Assembly (NCBI RefSeq): GCF_000003815.2
Contig: NC_049995.1
Location: 12,629,436 to 12,693,435, forward strand
DNA: 64,000 nucleotides
Direction: 5' to 3'
Source: Branchiostoma floridae
Lineage: Eukaryota; Chordata; Leptocardii; Amphioxiformes; Branchiostomatidae
Each line of letters begins with the position of its first letter. The first letter of the stretch is position 1. Below the pieces are notes generated by a model. It was not told where the DNA came from and did no database searches. It was given only the letters and a program-made list of their open reading frames with translations. The position numbers and the translations under genes are program-made. Positions 18,303 through 29,479 of the stretch are shown here, piece by piece.

Positions 18303-19060
18303 TCACCATTTGAGTGGAGTTTTTTCTAAACTCTGTTTTTTCATAATGTGTTTCTCTAGGACGTCTTTACGTGCAGTTAGATAGCCGCAATGGTCACATC
18401 TGTAAGGTTTGTCTCCCGTATGTGATTTTATATGTCTGGTGAGGTTGGACCTAATAGCTGTCCTGAATCCACACTCGTCACATATGAACGGTTTCTCGCC
18501 GGTGTGTTTTCTTATATGTCGTATTAGGTCTGATTTTGTGGCAGTCTTGTATCCGCACTCCTCACAGATGGAGAGTTTCTCTCCGGTGTTTTTTTTTTCC
18601 TATGAATATAAAATCTCGATATAAAGGCAGTCCTGTAGCCGCATTCCCCACACATGTAGGGTTTCTCACCGGTATACTGCACAATGATGTGTTCCTCTAT
18701 TTGACGTTTTACTACACCGGAAAAGCCACAGTGTTCGCACCTATATTGTTTATTACCGGTATGTGTTTTTATATGCCGCGAAAAACTGGACCTATGAGGT
18801 GTCCTGTACCGGCAGGCATCACACACGTATAAAGCGTCTACAGTGGGTTTTCCATCTTGCTTATTCCTTTTTCCTAAACTGACTGGTAGTTGTGGATGTG
18901 ATGTGACTTCCTCGTCGAGATGGTAATAATGTACAGCTAGCTCACGACTTAGCATGTAGAACGCCGTTGTCCTGCAGCTGTCTGTGGCACCGTTGTAGTT
19001 TGTGTTGTACTTCCCAGGGTGACCGCTGGACAGCTTCAGAACAAAGGTTAGCCGGTCCAT
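18303..19060 (-). pseudogene. C2H2 zinc finger gene with a frameshift
   Basis: On the minus strand a splice acceptor (CTACTGCAG, exon from 19071) is followed by ATG at 19060. The frame has an N-terminal part without recognised domain and then C2H2 fingers YVCDACRYRTPHRSSF..., YRCEHCGFSG... and YMCGECGYRTAF.... At an A10 run (about 18589-18598) the frame breaks. In another frame the array continues with SICEECGYKT..., FICDECGFRTAI... and YRCDHCGYLTAR..., to a TGA at 18303-18305, with HTGEKP-like linkers. The second finger has lost its last His (HIIVQYTGEKP) and the sixth ends in Lys. The homopolymer break could be an assembly error, in which case the gene is intact with about six fingers. DNA binding is the family expectation; no target can be inferred. 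Confidence 0.72.
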
Positions 19061-19134
19061 TTCCAGGATAACTGCAGTAGAATAGGAAATATGTTGGTGA
19101 AACGATGGAAATATTTCATTCCATTTCATTCAAA

Positions 19135-19505
19135 ATGTCCAGACTTTCCATGATGTACAAAATGACCAATAAATTGGTGGACGTACCAACTGATAAGTAT
19201 CTAATACCAGCTCAAAAAAGAACAAGAAACAGTCATGCCTTCAAATACCAGAGTTACCAACCTAGGATTGATGTGTTCAAAAATTCGCACTTTCCCAGAA
19301 CTATCGTAGAATGGAATCTGTTATCACAAAGTACAGTAGGGGCATCTTCTCTGGATAGTTTTAAAGAACGCTTGCAGATAGCTGTGCAAAAGTTAGGTGT
19401 AATGAGTCGTTCGGTGTAATATAACCAGCTGCTGCCGCGCCGCGTGCCTGCGAAGCTGGTGTGTTACGCCGAACGGCGGTTATACCGGCTATATAGATAC
19501 AGATA
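19135..19505 (+). mobile_element. CR1-like LINE, 3' end with C-terminal ORF2 remnant
   Basis: A 5'-truncated element. The frame 19135-19419 encodes RLSMMYKMTNKLVDVPTDKY, then HFPRTIVEWNLLSQ and LDSFKERL, the usual C-terminus of CR1/L2-type reverse transcriptase proteins. It is followed by a 3' tail GGTGTGTTACGCCGAACGGC and a GATACAGATACA end. The same tail word recurs in the SINE at 40871-41253. Its 5' edge overlaps the region just before the zinc finger exon on the other strand. Confidence 0.8.
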
Positions 19506-20402
19506 CATTCACGCCAAAGGAATAATATGAGCTTGTGACAGGCCTATTTTTGCCGTGGTTTTGACCAAATATTACCAATGTTGAGTTGTGTAAAAAGTAC
19601 CAACTCTGTTGCTACGTACTAACAGTAAATACATAGAATAAGACAAATGGTCCACGTTGTCATTATCGTTTACTATGACATTGTAATGGTATTTTTTTTG
19701 TCTGATGTAATATATGAAAATAAACTTCAGCTACATTCCCATGTGTGCCCCAACTGTAGTCCCTCAAATTAAAAGTTTTTCCAGTATTTCTTTTTTTCTT
19801 TCTGGCTATTGGAAACCAAATAAGAATAGGTCACTACCAGTGTCCCTTATTTCTCATTTAGAAAATTGTCGAAACAAACATATATATACAATTACCGTTT
19901 CTTAACAATCTGATTGTTACATAACCTTCGATTTGATTCCCAGTCAAACTTATCATCATCTTGGGCAAGGTGCGCGGTTCCCAGGGATCCTAGTCATTCA
20001 TGTAAAAGTTCCTACGAAAATTATCCAACCAAAACTTCATCAAAACAAGAAGCTAGGTTGCTCAACAATTTCCCGAGTTACACATCTCACCAGCTGTGAA
20101 TTTTTAACTTACGAATTATCTTTATCAAATTTTCATTCACTTTTTGGACACAAAATGAAGACGACGTTTCCCATCTACAAAATAATCGTTGAGTAAGCTC
20201 TCATGAGGTGAGGTGAGGTGAAGCTCTCATGACGTTACAAAACCTGTCCATAACTTGGTTCCCACGGAAATTATCTTCTTACACAAAGGCCTTACACAAC
20301 ATTTGCTGAATCATCCGGCAATTACCGTTATATAAGAGGCCAGACTGGGAAATGAGGTCTGAGACGCTCGCCAAGGCCAACACAACTCCCAGTGAGCCGA
20401 GG

Positions 20403-20635
20403 TAATACCCCTGTCACATTTCGAAAACAGCGATAATCGATCGGACGACAATCACCGAGCCTCGCTTATAACAATAACTTTATTGCACAACAATTCTACA
20501 AGGTACAAAGTATGGCTTATATGTGACAGGGACGTTTTTCAGGTGACATATGCGCGCAACCCTCTGTCGATCTTACATATGGCCGATCTTCCATCGATAC
20601 GCCCGAAGATCATGGATAATGTGACAGGGGTATTA
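20403..20635. mobile_element. MITE with TAATACCCCTGTCACATT termini
   Basis: Inverted termini TAATACCCCTGTCACATT and AATGTGACAGGGGTATTA bound 233 bp. A LINE-type tail (CTTTATTGCACAACAATTCT) lies inside at 20470-20510, apparently another insertion or a captured fragment. Confidence 0.7.
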
Positions 20636-21654
20636 CTGAACCCGACAACTTTGAAGCACATGGTCATGGACGGTTATCATTTCAAATTAGTATATACTAG
20701 TAGATATGATATGCTTAGATGTGACGATGGCGAGTCTAATGGCTTCATCGAATTTAAAAAAAAACACGAACTATTGAGTTGCCATAGAGCTATTTTTCTC
20801 CAATCTGTCCGAATCCAACAGTTACACGAAAAACGTAGATGTTATGAGGAAGGGATCAAATATCATTCGCAACTGACAGATAATACTTTTGGGAAAAACA
20901 AAATTTATCCTAGGTAATGTCACACTCAGATGGTCTTATAGATAACAGTATATGAGCACTGATAAAGTAATGTGAGGTAAACAACGTGAAAGCCTTTTGC
21001 ATGTAAATAGATAATCTAGCAATGAATACCCATACTTGCTGTTTTTGTTATTTAAGAGTCTTGCATGAGGAAGTAACTTAAAAAGGTACCTTCTACATAT
21101 TTGTGCTGATGTTTTTTCATTAACACGATGTAAACATTATTTTTCTTGAAACATATTGCTGACAAACATACCAGAGAGCTAAAACACTATTATCATCATC
21201 GCATAAAATCTTGATAAAGTTGGTCAATTGTTATGATCAAATATCATAATTACTTCAAATCTAAATCAATGTATAGCAGTAATTTAAATAACAATCATTG
21301 GTACACTGACTACCTAGACCCTCAGATTTCTTTATTTATTTTTTTTTGTTTATTTGTGTGTATTTTGTGGAAAAAAAAAGAAAGAGAGTCCGAATAGGAT
21401 ATTGATTTTTTTTCAAGGCGACTGTTTTTTGCACCTTGAATTAAATTCAATATAATATTGTTCTAAAACAGCAGCTGATGCTCGATCTGTTTTCTATTAA
21501 AAGGCAAATACTTATTCCTGCCTTCTTGAAATTGTCATAAGATATTTCTTGTATTTTGTATGATAAAATGTGAACAATGCATGTCTCGCGTAATCTGTGA
21601 ACAATGTTATACTGCATGCTTTTATCAGTCCCGATCTATATACTTAAACCAGCC

Positions 21655-21850
21655 CAAGTGCGCACCCGGGGAAGCCACAATCACAAATACCAACCCATCT
21701 TCTCCCCCGTTCCGATACATATAAAAACTCATTTTTCCCACGCACCATTCCTGAGTGGAACACCCTGCCTGGCACGGTTGTAAGTGCTCCCAACGTTGAG
21801 TGCTTCCGTGCCAGGCAGGCGGCCTGCCCGCCCTAACTCGGGAACCTCTG
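21655..21850 (+). mobile_element. CR1-like LINE fragment (C-terminal coding remnant)
   Basis: A frame through about 21722-21830 encodes KNSFFPRTIPEWNTLPGTVV followed by APNVECFRARQA, the same conserved C-terminal block seen at 19135-19419 (HFPRTIVEWNLLSQ). Sequence on both sides diverges. Confidence 0.75.
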
Positions 21851-23240
21851 CCATCTTGGGGTATATGAATGTAATAAGAATCAGGCTCTATCTAGAATTC
21901 TTGCAAGAATACTCAGGTAGTGCGTATGGTTGGACTTTGTTAACAAGCAAAAAACTTAACTCAAAAGGACCAATCACATTTGAAGGTACATTAAGCTACA
22001 GAAATGCGACTGATCGCCATTGACGTTGTTCAGGGCTACTAAATAGATAAGTAAAAAAAAATATACTTGCTGAACATTCACCGCGCTAAAACATTAATAA
22101 CAGTATATATATGTGTTCGAGGATTTCCATATGAAGATATAGATGTGGCGCATCGTTACGTAAGTGTCACCGGGGTATTTAACTACTTACAATTGTAGAT
22201 ATGGTACCTAATGTAGAACCTCAAACTAAAAGTTATACTTATTAAGTTTTTTTTTCTATTTTGCTTTTGGACAGACGAGGACAATGTGGCACTGCACTCA
22301 AGTTTTGTAACTTATATCAACAGTGCCACATACACGGTACAGACAGAAGGTAAAAGTAGTATTTTTATTAAGTTCTTGATGATCTCTCATTTTTGTTTCT
22401 TGAAAGTCAAGAATCATTTAAATCTTCACAATAACTGTGCAGTAAGCTGTCATGAGCCCCCAGGCGGTTACATAACCAAGCCATCACATGACTCTTACGC
22501 AACCTGCCGATGTTTGGTTCCCACGGGAAAGATCCACTCAATTTTCAATGAAAGATTTGATGAAAGACCCAGCGACTATCCTTAACAGTTGGTAAATGAG
22601 GTGTGAGACGATCGACAAGGTCACAACACAGCTCAAAGAGAGCCGACGTAACTTAAATCATCACAGAGGCCTCACAAACTACACATACATCCTTTGATTT
22701 CAATGAACCTCTAATGATACCAGCCATAACAGAAAACGATCCTCTTCTCATTATTTTCCCAATCTTATTTTTGAAAGTAAATCTAGATTCGTCCTAGTAA
22801 ATTCAAACCTTCTGCTTAATGTTATAATAAGCTTTTGATTTCTGAAGTCCCTTTTTATCACGTGGCCATTGTTGTATATTAGAAAGAAAACCTACTAGGA
22901 TGAAGACATGCCATGGTTCTATAAAGCATCGGTCTTTTCATCGGCTATTGGATCCAAACTAGACGTAAAACCACCAGCAATGTATGTAGAAACATGACAG
23001 AAATGTATAGAATAGACACTTACCTTCTTCTCGTTGTGTACATTCGTGTACAACGTAAGCTTACTAAGAGGCTGCGATTTGTTACATCCGTTTGCCAAAC
23101 GCAAAACCTTATTTCAAACGGACCAATCACATTCAAAGTTACCATAGCCTGCAGATAAATGTGATAGATTATATAATATTTACCTGAATACTTGATGCCC
23201 ATTGGTCAGATGTAGCTGTAGCACGCCCCTTTCTACTCTG
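21850..23240. other. No recognised gene; partially duplicated promoter-like sequence
   Basis: GGACCAATCACATT occurs twice (about 21970 and 23120) in similar surroundings. ATGAGGT(C/G)TGAGACG...CGACAAGGTCAC near 22590 resembles sequence near 20355. These look like older local duplications. No exon is supported. Confidence 0.45.
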
Positions 23241-23247
23241 ACCATCT

Positions 23248-23341
23248 TATATATTTGCCGCAACACACAAGTTTTCATTTAGGCTGCGAAATTTCATCGC
23301 CGTGCCACCCGTCTTGCTGAAACACAAGTTGAAAACAACAG
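23248..23341 (+). promoter_or_regulatory. Candidate TATA promoter and noncoding first exon of the MACPF gene
   Basis: TATATAT at 23248-23254 is followed about 30 nt later by a possible start and then by AAGTTGAAAACAACAG with a strong donor GTGAGT (from 23342). A CCAAT word lies about 125 bp upstream. The next coding acceptor on this strand is at 29470, just before the MACPF start codon. Linking the two is inference; there is no transcript evidence. Confidence 0.33.
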
Positions 23342-24619
23342 GTGAGTCCAGAAAGTTGTTACAAACTTGCAGTCTAGCTAGCTGTTTATTGGATTCTTTT
23401 CCCATTTTCCTACCTTTTTTTCATCCATCCCTTCATTTTCATACACTAAACACATCCTTTAGACTTCTTTGTGAGTTGTTTTAACATGAAATCTTTTATG
23501 CGCACGTGGTCTAACTCTCGATCGGAAATTTTTGTGTCGTGATGTACCGTTTTGAATTCTACACGTTTTATTCCGCTTCTGACTATCTCTAAATCTTTAT
23601 AGCTGTTGATGTGCCAAGCGGCAGATAGAACTACTCGTAGGTGGTCTTAGTACTTGCCGTTTTCCTGTCCTAATCTTATGACTCGTTTTTCAATGCTGCA
23701 AAGCAAATGTGCGATTGCATGGAATTGTATCCCGTGCAATTTGTGATGATCCAGTTTGTTCACCTTCGCCTGCAGTAGAGTTAATCTAAAAACAAAATGC
23801 TTGCATTTAATATTCGATAAGTCTCATTGTCTTCATACGACTCGGCTAACTAAGGCAAGTTGCAAACGTACGTTTAAATCGCGAATCAAGAACTGAGCTC
23901 GGCCCACGTGTTAGCAAGCTCCACATGGGCAATTTCTGCCGAAGAACGGCCGACATCATGCTGGCAATTACGCTGGCTTCGGTCGATTTGTAGCAGTTCC
24001 GCAGACGTTTGCGGGTCGCAGGAAGCTGCGCTTAAATTCAGTGAGGTCTCGGTTTTAGCTTTTTGTGCCATTTTCGTCTATTGCGACATTCCTGTTACTA
24101 TTGTCGGTTTTAGTGTGCCCACCCATTCCACTCATGTCCTACATATCTCCCACAACTCCAAAATTAAAGTTGCTCCAAATATTGGCGCTGGTCGATTCTC
24201 ACTTCGTCCATATCTGCCATCTCAAGGGCGATATATAATCATTAGGGTCGGACAGACGTCGCCCGAGCCCCGTGCAATTTGTGACGGGGCAGATTTTCAG
24301 CAAAATTTAAAAATACGGTCGTCGTTCAGTCGATTTTGACATTCCTCTGAATTCAGTTGGCGTTCTCTTGAATTGTGACGCAAAAATTAAACTGTGTCGG
24401 CTAATGCGGATGGTTCCTTGTGCTGCGACAAATTTTGTTTTAATGTTTTAGTCACCTTCGTGATGTGTATCTAAATTTAACATAGATATAGAATACGGCA
24501 CGGCGTTGTCCTAGTCTGACTGAATCATGCCTGTGGTATGCGTCTTACCCGAATACGACTTGCAAGGTTTAGTATGAACCTGTGTATTACGGAAAATTAT
24601 GTCATACCTGTGACGCGAA

Positions 24620-25020
24620 AACGTTCGATACGGGTGTTCCGGACCGGGCCATAACTTCCGTATCGCACAGGTTCGAAAGGCGTATCACACAGGCTTCCTT
24701 CGAGTAAATCGAACCATTTCGAGCGGGCCGAGTGTGGCACGGTTGGCAATTCGAATACCTGATCGATTCGGACGTTGGAATATTGTTGTTGCGACACCTT
24801 TTGTTCGAGGGCACCAAATTTGTTCAACTTCTGGCGCATTTCGCATCAAAACATGGGTTTTCTCAGGTGGGTATGACATAAATAAAATACAACACGGTGT
24901 ATTCCGCATCACCCTCGGTCGATCCTTCCCGCGGTCGGGCTGGTACCTCGGGTGATACGGAATACACCGTGTTGTATTCTATATTTAGCACCCGGTCCGG
25001 AATACCCGTATCGAACGTTC
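24620..25020. repeat. Nested foldback element
   Basis: The outer arms AACGTTCGATACGGGTGTTC (24620) and the complement near 24992-25019 enclose a second perfect palindrome, AATACAACACGGTGTATTCC (about 24888) and its complement (about 24956-24978), around a GGTCGGG-rich loop. The element is GC-rich relative to its flanks. Confidence 0.75.
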
Positions 25021-25382
25021 GTAATCGCAGCCCAGGGCTAGGTATTTTAGGATTGAATTAGTTTGACGAACCTTAAACGGGGTCACGTTATCCAACCAGT
25101 TTTGTCCTTGAATTGTGCTGCATTCATATTATTGGTAGTCATTTCGACTGGACTAAATACTAGTAGATTAAATGAATTTATTAATTAATATGCGTTTACA
25201 CTTGGCATTGAAATCTGCTTTTGCTTTAACACTTAATTCATCTCCTTTTCGTTAGAAGAAAGGAAAAAAACGTGTAATTTCAGGCTGGAAGGATCATCAG
25301 AACAAAGCACTTCTGAAAGTCTTACTGTTGATTGATTTGACCTTGTTCCGTACCATATTACATATATAGACTACTGTCATAG

Positions 25383-25724
25383 CAGGGCTCGAAATACCAA
25401 CTGCATACTAGTATGCAGGTTGGTGCATGTAAAATTGGAGCTGTGCAGGTATTTTTGGCGTTTACCTGCACCTAACCTGCACTGGTCCATGTACTGGTTT
25501 TTATAATAAATGTCATATGATGTAGGTGTATGTGGATTGTTATTAGCTGCATTGAATGTTACCACCTATAAAGTATAAAAGGAAAAATAGCAGTGGTTGC
25601 TGAACAATTTTAGTATGACCATACTTCCTAATTTCAGAGTGCAGTTAAAATTTGTCTGGTGCAGGTAATTTTCAATGTTATCTGCACCAGTGCAGGTATG
25701 CAGAAAAAAGTATTTCAAGCCCTG
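25383..25724 (-). mobile_element. hAT-like MITE, CAGGGCTCGAAAT termini (copy 2 of 3)
   Basis: An inverted copy of the 859-1200 element, ending TTTCAAGCCCTG. It is flanked by CATAG on both sides (25378-25382 and 25725-25729), a possible 5-bp target duplication. Confidence 0.78.
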
Positions 25725-26725
25725 CATAGACTTTGCTCTGTACATAGCGTCAGGACACTTTAAGGACACAAAACCACTATCAACTACTTACTGTTTAATA
25801 TCATGACAACTGTTACCCTGGGATCCAGCCGGGATCGGGCAGCTAGGACAGTTTATCTACCCTTCTCTAATCTAAGGGTAGCGATAACTCCTTCAGGCTT
25901 AAACTCCCCCCGGAGCACTAATGTGAGATCTGCGGACGGACTGCCTTGGGTCCCCGAACAAAACTCGCTAGCTACCCGGTCCTGTCTGGCTCCCAGGGTA
26001 GACAACTTTCTGGTCAATCGTGGTCGGTGTTTACCCCGTACTTGATCTATACGTTATGTGTTTTTACTTGTTTACTTAAGTGAGAATAAAATTCAAACCG
26101 TACGTACTTACCGATCGCCAAGTTTTCCAGTTGAATTCCGTATCGAAGGCAAGGGAAACATGAATTCGACTTTATTTAATTAACACGAAGTCGAATTTTA
26201 ACACAATAAAGACGTTGATGCCCTTTTCCGGTCAGGCCGTTATTCCTGTTGTCTTAGCCGAAGCATTTCGTTACTGACATGGTCACACAAAAGTCTGTTA
26301 TCAAAGATTATAAATAGCGTCGCCTGGAGGGTGACGCTAAGGTTTACGTCATCATTCGTCATATCAGGTTGCATTGGTCATGGCCGCATAACACAGTATT
26401 TATGCGCTATCCCGTCCTAAATAATAGTTCGGGTATAAAATAGTGCACCACAGTACTTGAAAGGCCGTATTTTTTTGTGTGTGTGCACAAAAGCGAGGTG
26501 AAAACTGTGTTGAATTGTAGAAGACGACATCAGCTTGTAGACAGTATAAACTGTAATACGTACGCTGTTTGTTCGGTCTTGCGCCTTGATACTCTTGCTG
26601 CTACTGCCTGTGAGTCGGCTACAGTTCCATGACCTCAGCGGGGGGTCAAATAAAAGTAGCTTTTAAAAGAGAACGAGCTGGCAAATCTTTTCAAGTTATT
26701 ATGTAGGCTATACCCTACACTTATA

Positions 26726-27199
26726 CAGTCAAACCTGCCCAAGTGACCACCTCTTTTAGCAACCACCTGGCCATTACGACCGATTTTTCTCGGTCCCGAA
26801 AATTTTTCCCATTGACGGAATCATGAAGCGACCTCTTCACAACGACCACCTGGCCAACACAACCGCGACCGCCAAAAATTGGGACCAAATCGCTGCCCAT
26901 AACGACCGCGTCATTTTAAAATCTTGAGGTATCATTGATTTTCAATGATAACTAGCGCGATTTTGTGCCGAATTCGGCCAGTTTGCGTCGGATTTTGACT
27001 AGCATTACGATGTTATGTTCAAAATAAAAATGACGTCAGATGCACGTGCTTGTGATGTTATTTGCCATTAAACACAACGGACACCATTTATTAGGATGCA
27101 TCGCGCATGTTGTGAGTCGATACTCTTCTAACCGACCACCTGACCAAATCGACCGCTTTTGCCCGGCCCCTCGGGTGGTCGTATTGGTCAGGTTTGACT
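26726..27199. mobile_element. Tigger/pogo-like MITE
   Basis: It starts CAGTCAAACCTGCCC after a TA and ends GGTCAGGTTTGACTA. Inside are repeated CGACCACCTGGCCA-type words. Termini beginning CAGTCAAACCT are characteristic of Tigger-type elements. Related pieces lie at 30386-30660 and 44918-45220. Confidence 0.7.
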
Positions 27200-27389
27200 A
27201 CATTAATTTTTTAATTTGTAGGCTATACCATGAAACATATTGAATTCTTGTTAATTGCTTGTGTACCCTGCTATAAATTTTGAGGCGTTGAACCTCCTCA
27301 CTTTGGGGTTCTTAACCAGTAAATCCACATAGGCGAAGAACTGTGTCATGCTACACGTACCTCATGCCGCTACTGTAACCTGTTCGAAT

Positions 27390-27800
27390 TAGGGGTGGGT
27401 ACCGGTACAGAAAATTCAGGTCCAGGTCCGGTTCAGGTCCAGACGTTCAGGTCCAGGTCCGGACCTGAACCTGGATCTCATTCATTATGTGAAAACTTGT
27501 GAATGGGCAACAATGGTCCATTTTGCTACAAAGAAATCTGCTTTGTGTAGTATTCGAATACCACTCGTGTTTTAAAATCCTACAAAGCTAACTGCCTCTG
27601 TACAATTGACTGTAAAAGTAGGCAGAAATGACTATATACTCTACTCTACTTCGCTGTTGCTATTTTCCTCGACAGGTAGGCCAAAAAACGTTCAAATGCC
27701 TGTTCATATAATCTGTTCATTTTCCAATCGGTCCAACATCCGGTCCACCGGATTTTTTCAGGTCCGTTTTTTCTGGACCGGTCCACCGTACCCACCCCTA
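27390..27800 (+). mobile_element. hAT-like MITE with TAGGGGTGGGTACCGGTAC termini (copy 2)
   Basis: Inverted termini TAGGGGTGGG / CCCACCCCTA are flanked by a perfect 8-bp duplication GTTCGAAT (27382-27389 and 27801-27808). The subterminal part is a run of TTCAGGTCCAGGTCCGG words. No transposase is present. Confidence 0.85.
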
Positions 27801-28189
27801 GTTCGAATTCAGTGCTTAGGTCATAATCATAATCACTCTAGAGAACGAACGCTTCCCTTGACTGATAAAATTTGATAGTAATTTGACTCATTTAGTGATT
27901 GAAAGTCTCCATGGCCTTACCAATGCATCTTTTAACGTCTGGACTTGAATTGGAAAGCAATTAAAATTTTGTTTTAATGTTTATATGCTGAATTAAGAAA
28001 CACTGAGAGTACTCAAAATGTATAATTCATGTTTCCTGGCATTGTGTCTTCCGAAACTTTAAATGAGCACTTTTCCCTATGGGACTTTCGTGGCTCATGT
28101 AACGTCAGTAAACGAGGCAGGGGCATAACGGACATGAGACGTTTGCTGCAGTTTGAAGAAAACCGCAAGTCGACGCTTTAAAGCGTTTA

Positions 28190-29125
28190 TAAGGTTTGAG
28201 TCGGTTGGTAGATTGGCTGGTGGGTTAGTTTGTTAGTTGGTAGGCTGTTTCCGTTGGTAAGTTGGTTAATTAGGAAGTTTGCCGGTAGGTTTTCTTCTCA
28301 ATTGGTTTTCAGGTTGGATCGTTCAATGTTTGTTATCTGTTGTATTTGTTGGTTGGTTATTAGCTTCATTTGCTGGTTTGTTAGTTAGATGGCTGTTTAA
28401 TTATGTGGGTTGTGGGTTAGTTGGCAGATTGTTTTTGTTGGTAGGTTGGTAGGTTGGCTGAATGGTTAGTTGCTTGGTTGGTTAATTGGTTCGTTTGATG
28501 GATTAATGGCTGGTTGATTGATTAATTGTTTGCTTGTTCGGTTGGTTGGTTCGTTGGTTAATTGATTGGTTGGTTGGTTAGTTGACTTGTTTATTTGTTT
28601 GTTTGTTTGTTTGTTGGTTGTTTGGTAGGTACGTAGGTTGGTTGGTATGTAGGTTGTTTGGTTGGTTGACTGATTGATGTATTGATTGTTTAGTTGTTGT
28701 TTGATTGGTTTGTTGATTGGTTGGTTGGTTGGTTGGTTGATTGGTTGGTGGATTGCTTGTTTTTTGGTTGATTTGGTTGTTAGTTAATTGATTGGTTGGT
28801 TGTCTTTTTTGTTAGTCGGTTGATTGATTGGTTGATTAGTTGGTTGGTTGGTTCTTTTTTGGCTGATTTGACTGTTGGCTGGTTGATAATTGGTAGGTTG
28901 GATCGGTTGTTGGTTAAAATTGTTGGCTAATAGTTTTGTGGATTGGTTGGCTGTTGGATGAATTGGTTGGTAGGTTGTTGGTTTGGTTGGGTCTTTGGTT
29001 GATTGCTATGTTTGTAGGTTTTTGCGTTGGTTAGTAGGTTGGTATGTTTGTAGGTAGTTTGGTTGTTTGTTTGTTTGGATGGTTGGTTGGTTGGCTGGTT
29101 GGTTGGTTGGTTCGTTTGTTTTTAG
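28190..29125 (+). repeat. About 0.9 kb strand-asymmetric GT-rich tract
   Basis: A degenerate tetranucleotide array built on TTGG/GGTT/GATT/GTTT words (TTGGTTGGTTGGTTGGTTGA and variants), almost free of C and poor in A on this strand. It ends sharply near CACGAGCTTATTTAACACGG. It lies upstream of the MACPF start codon, inside its proposed first intron. Confidence 0.9.
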
Positions 29126-29289
29126 GTTTGTTGTCACGAGCTTATTTAACACGGTGTCACTGATGGCTGTCTGAAACGTCTGACCGTTTCCAAAATCATG
29201 ATATTATCCAGTTGCTTGAGTAACTGCTTTTTGGTGTATGCTAAAACCCGTGTGTGTAATCTTCATCAACGTTACTCTTTCTACGTTAG

Positions 29290-29330
29290 TTTTCCAACAT
29301 GAAGAAGGCAGTGGCGGTAGCAGCACCGGA
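29290..29330 (+). repeat. Duplicate of the MACPF start exon's 5' edge
   Basis: TTTTCCAACATGAAGAAGGC and AGTGGCGGTAG repeat 29471-29506 with few changes and include the same acceptor AG (29288-29289) and the start codon (29299). From there the frame runs 42 codons to a TAA without a hydrophobic signal, so it is a decayed copy rather than a working start. Confidence 0.8.
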
Positions 29331-29479
29331 ATTTGACCTGTACAATGAAACTGCAAATACTGTACATAGCGTCTGTCGTCTCTGTCACGACAAGTGGAAG
29401 ATCAGCTCTTCATTGAGCTAAAACTTGATCGAGATCACTTCCATTAAGTTTTTTTTTCTCTTTCCATTAGTTGTCCAAC

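Noticed and set aside
20483..20917. 144-codon plus-strand frame
   Set aside because: It overlaps a MITE end and a LINE tail. The rest has no family pattern and no splice evidence.
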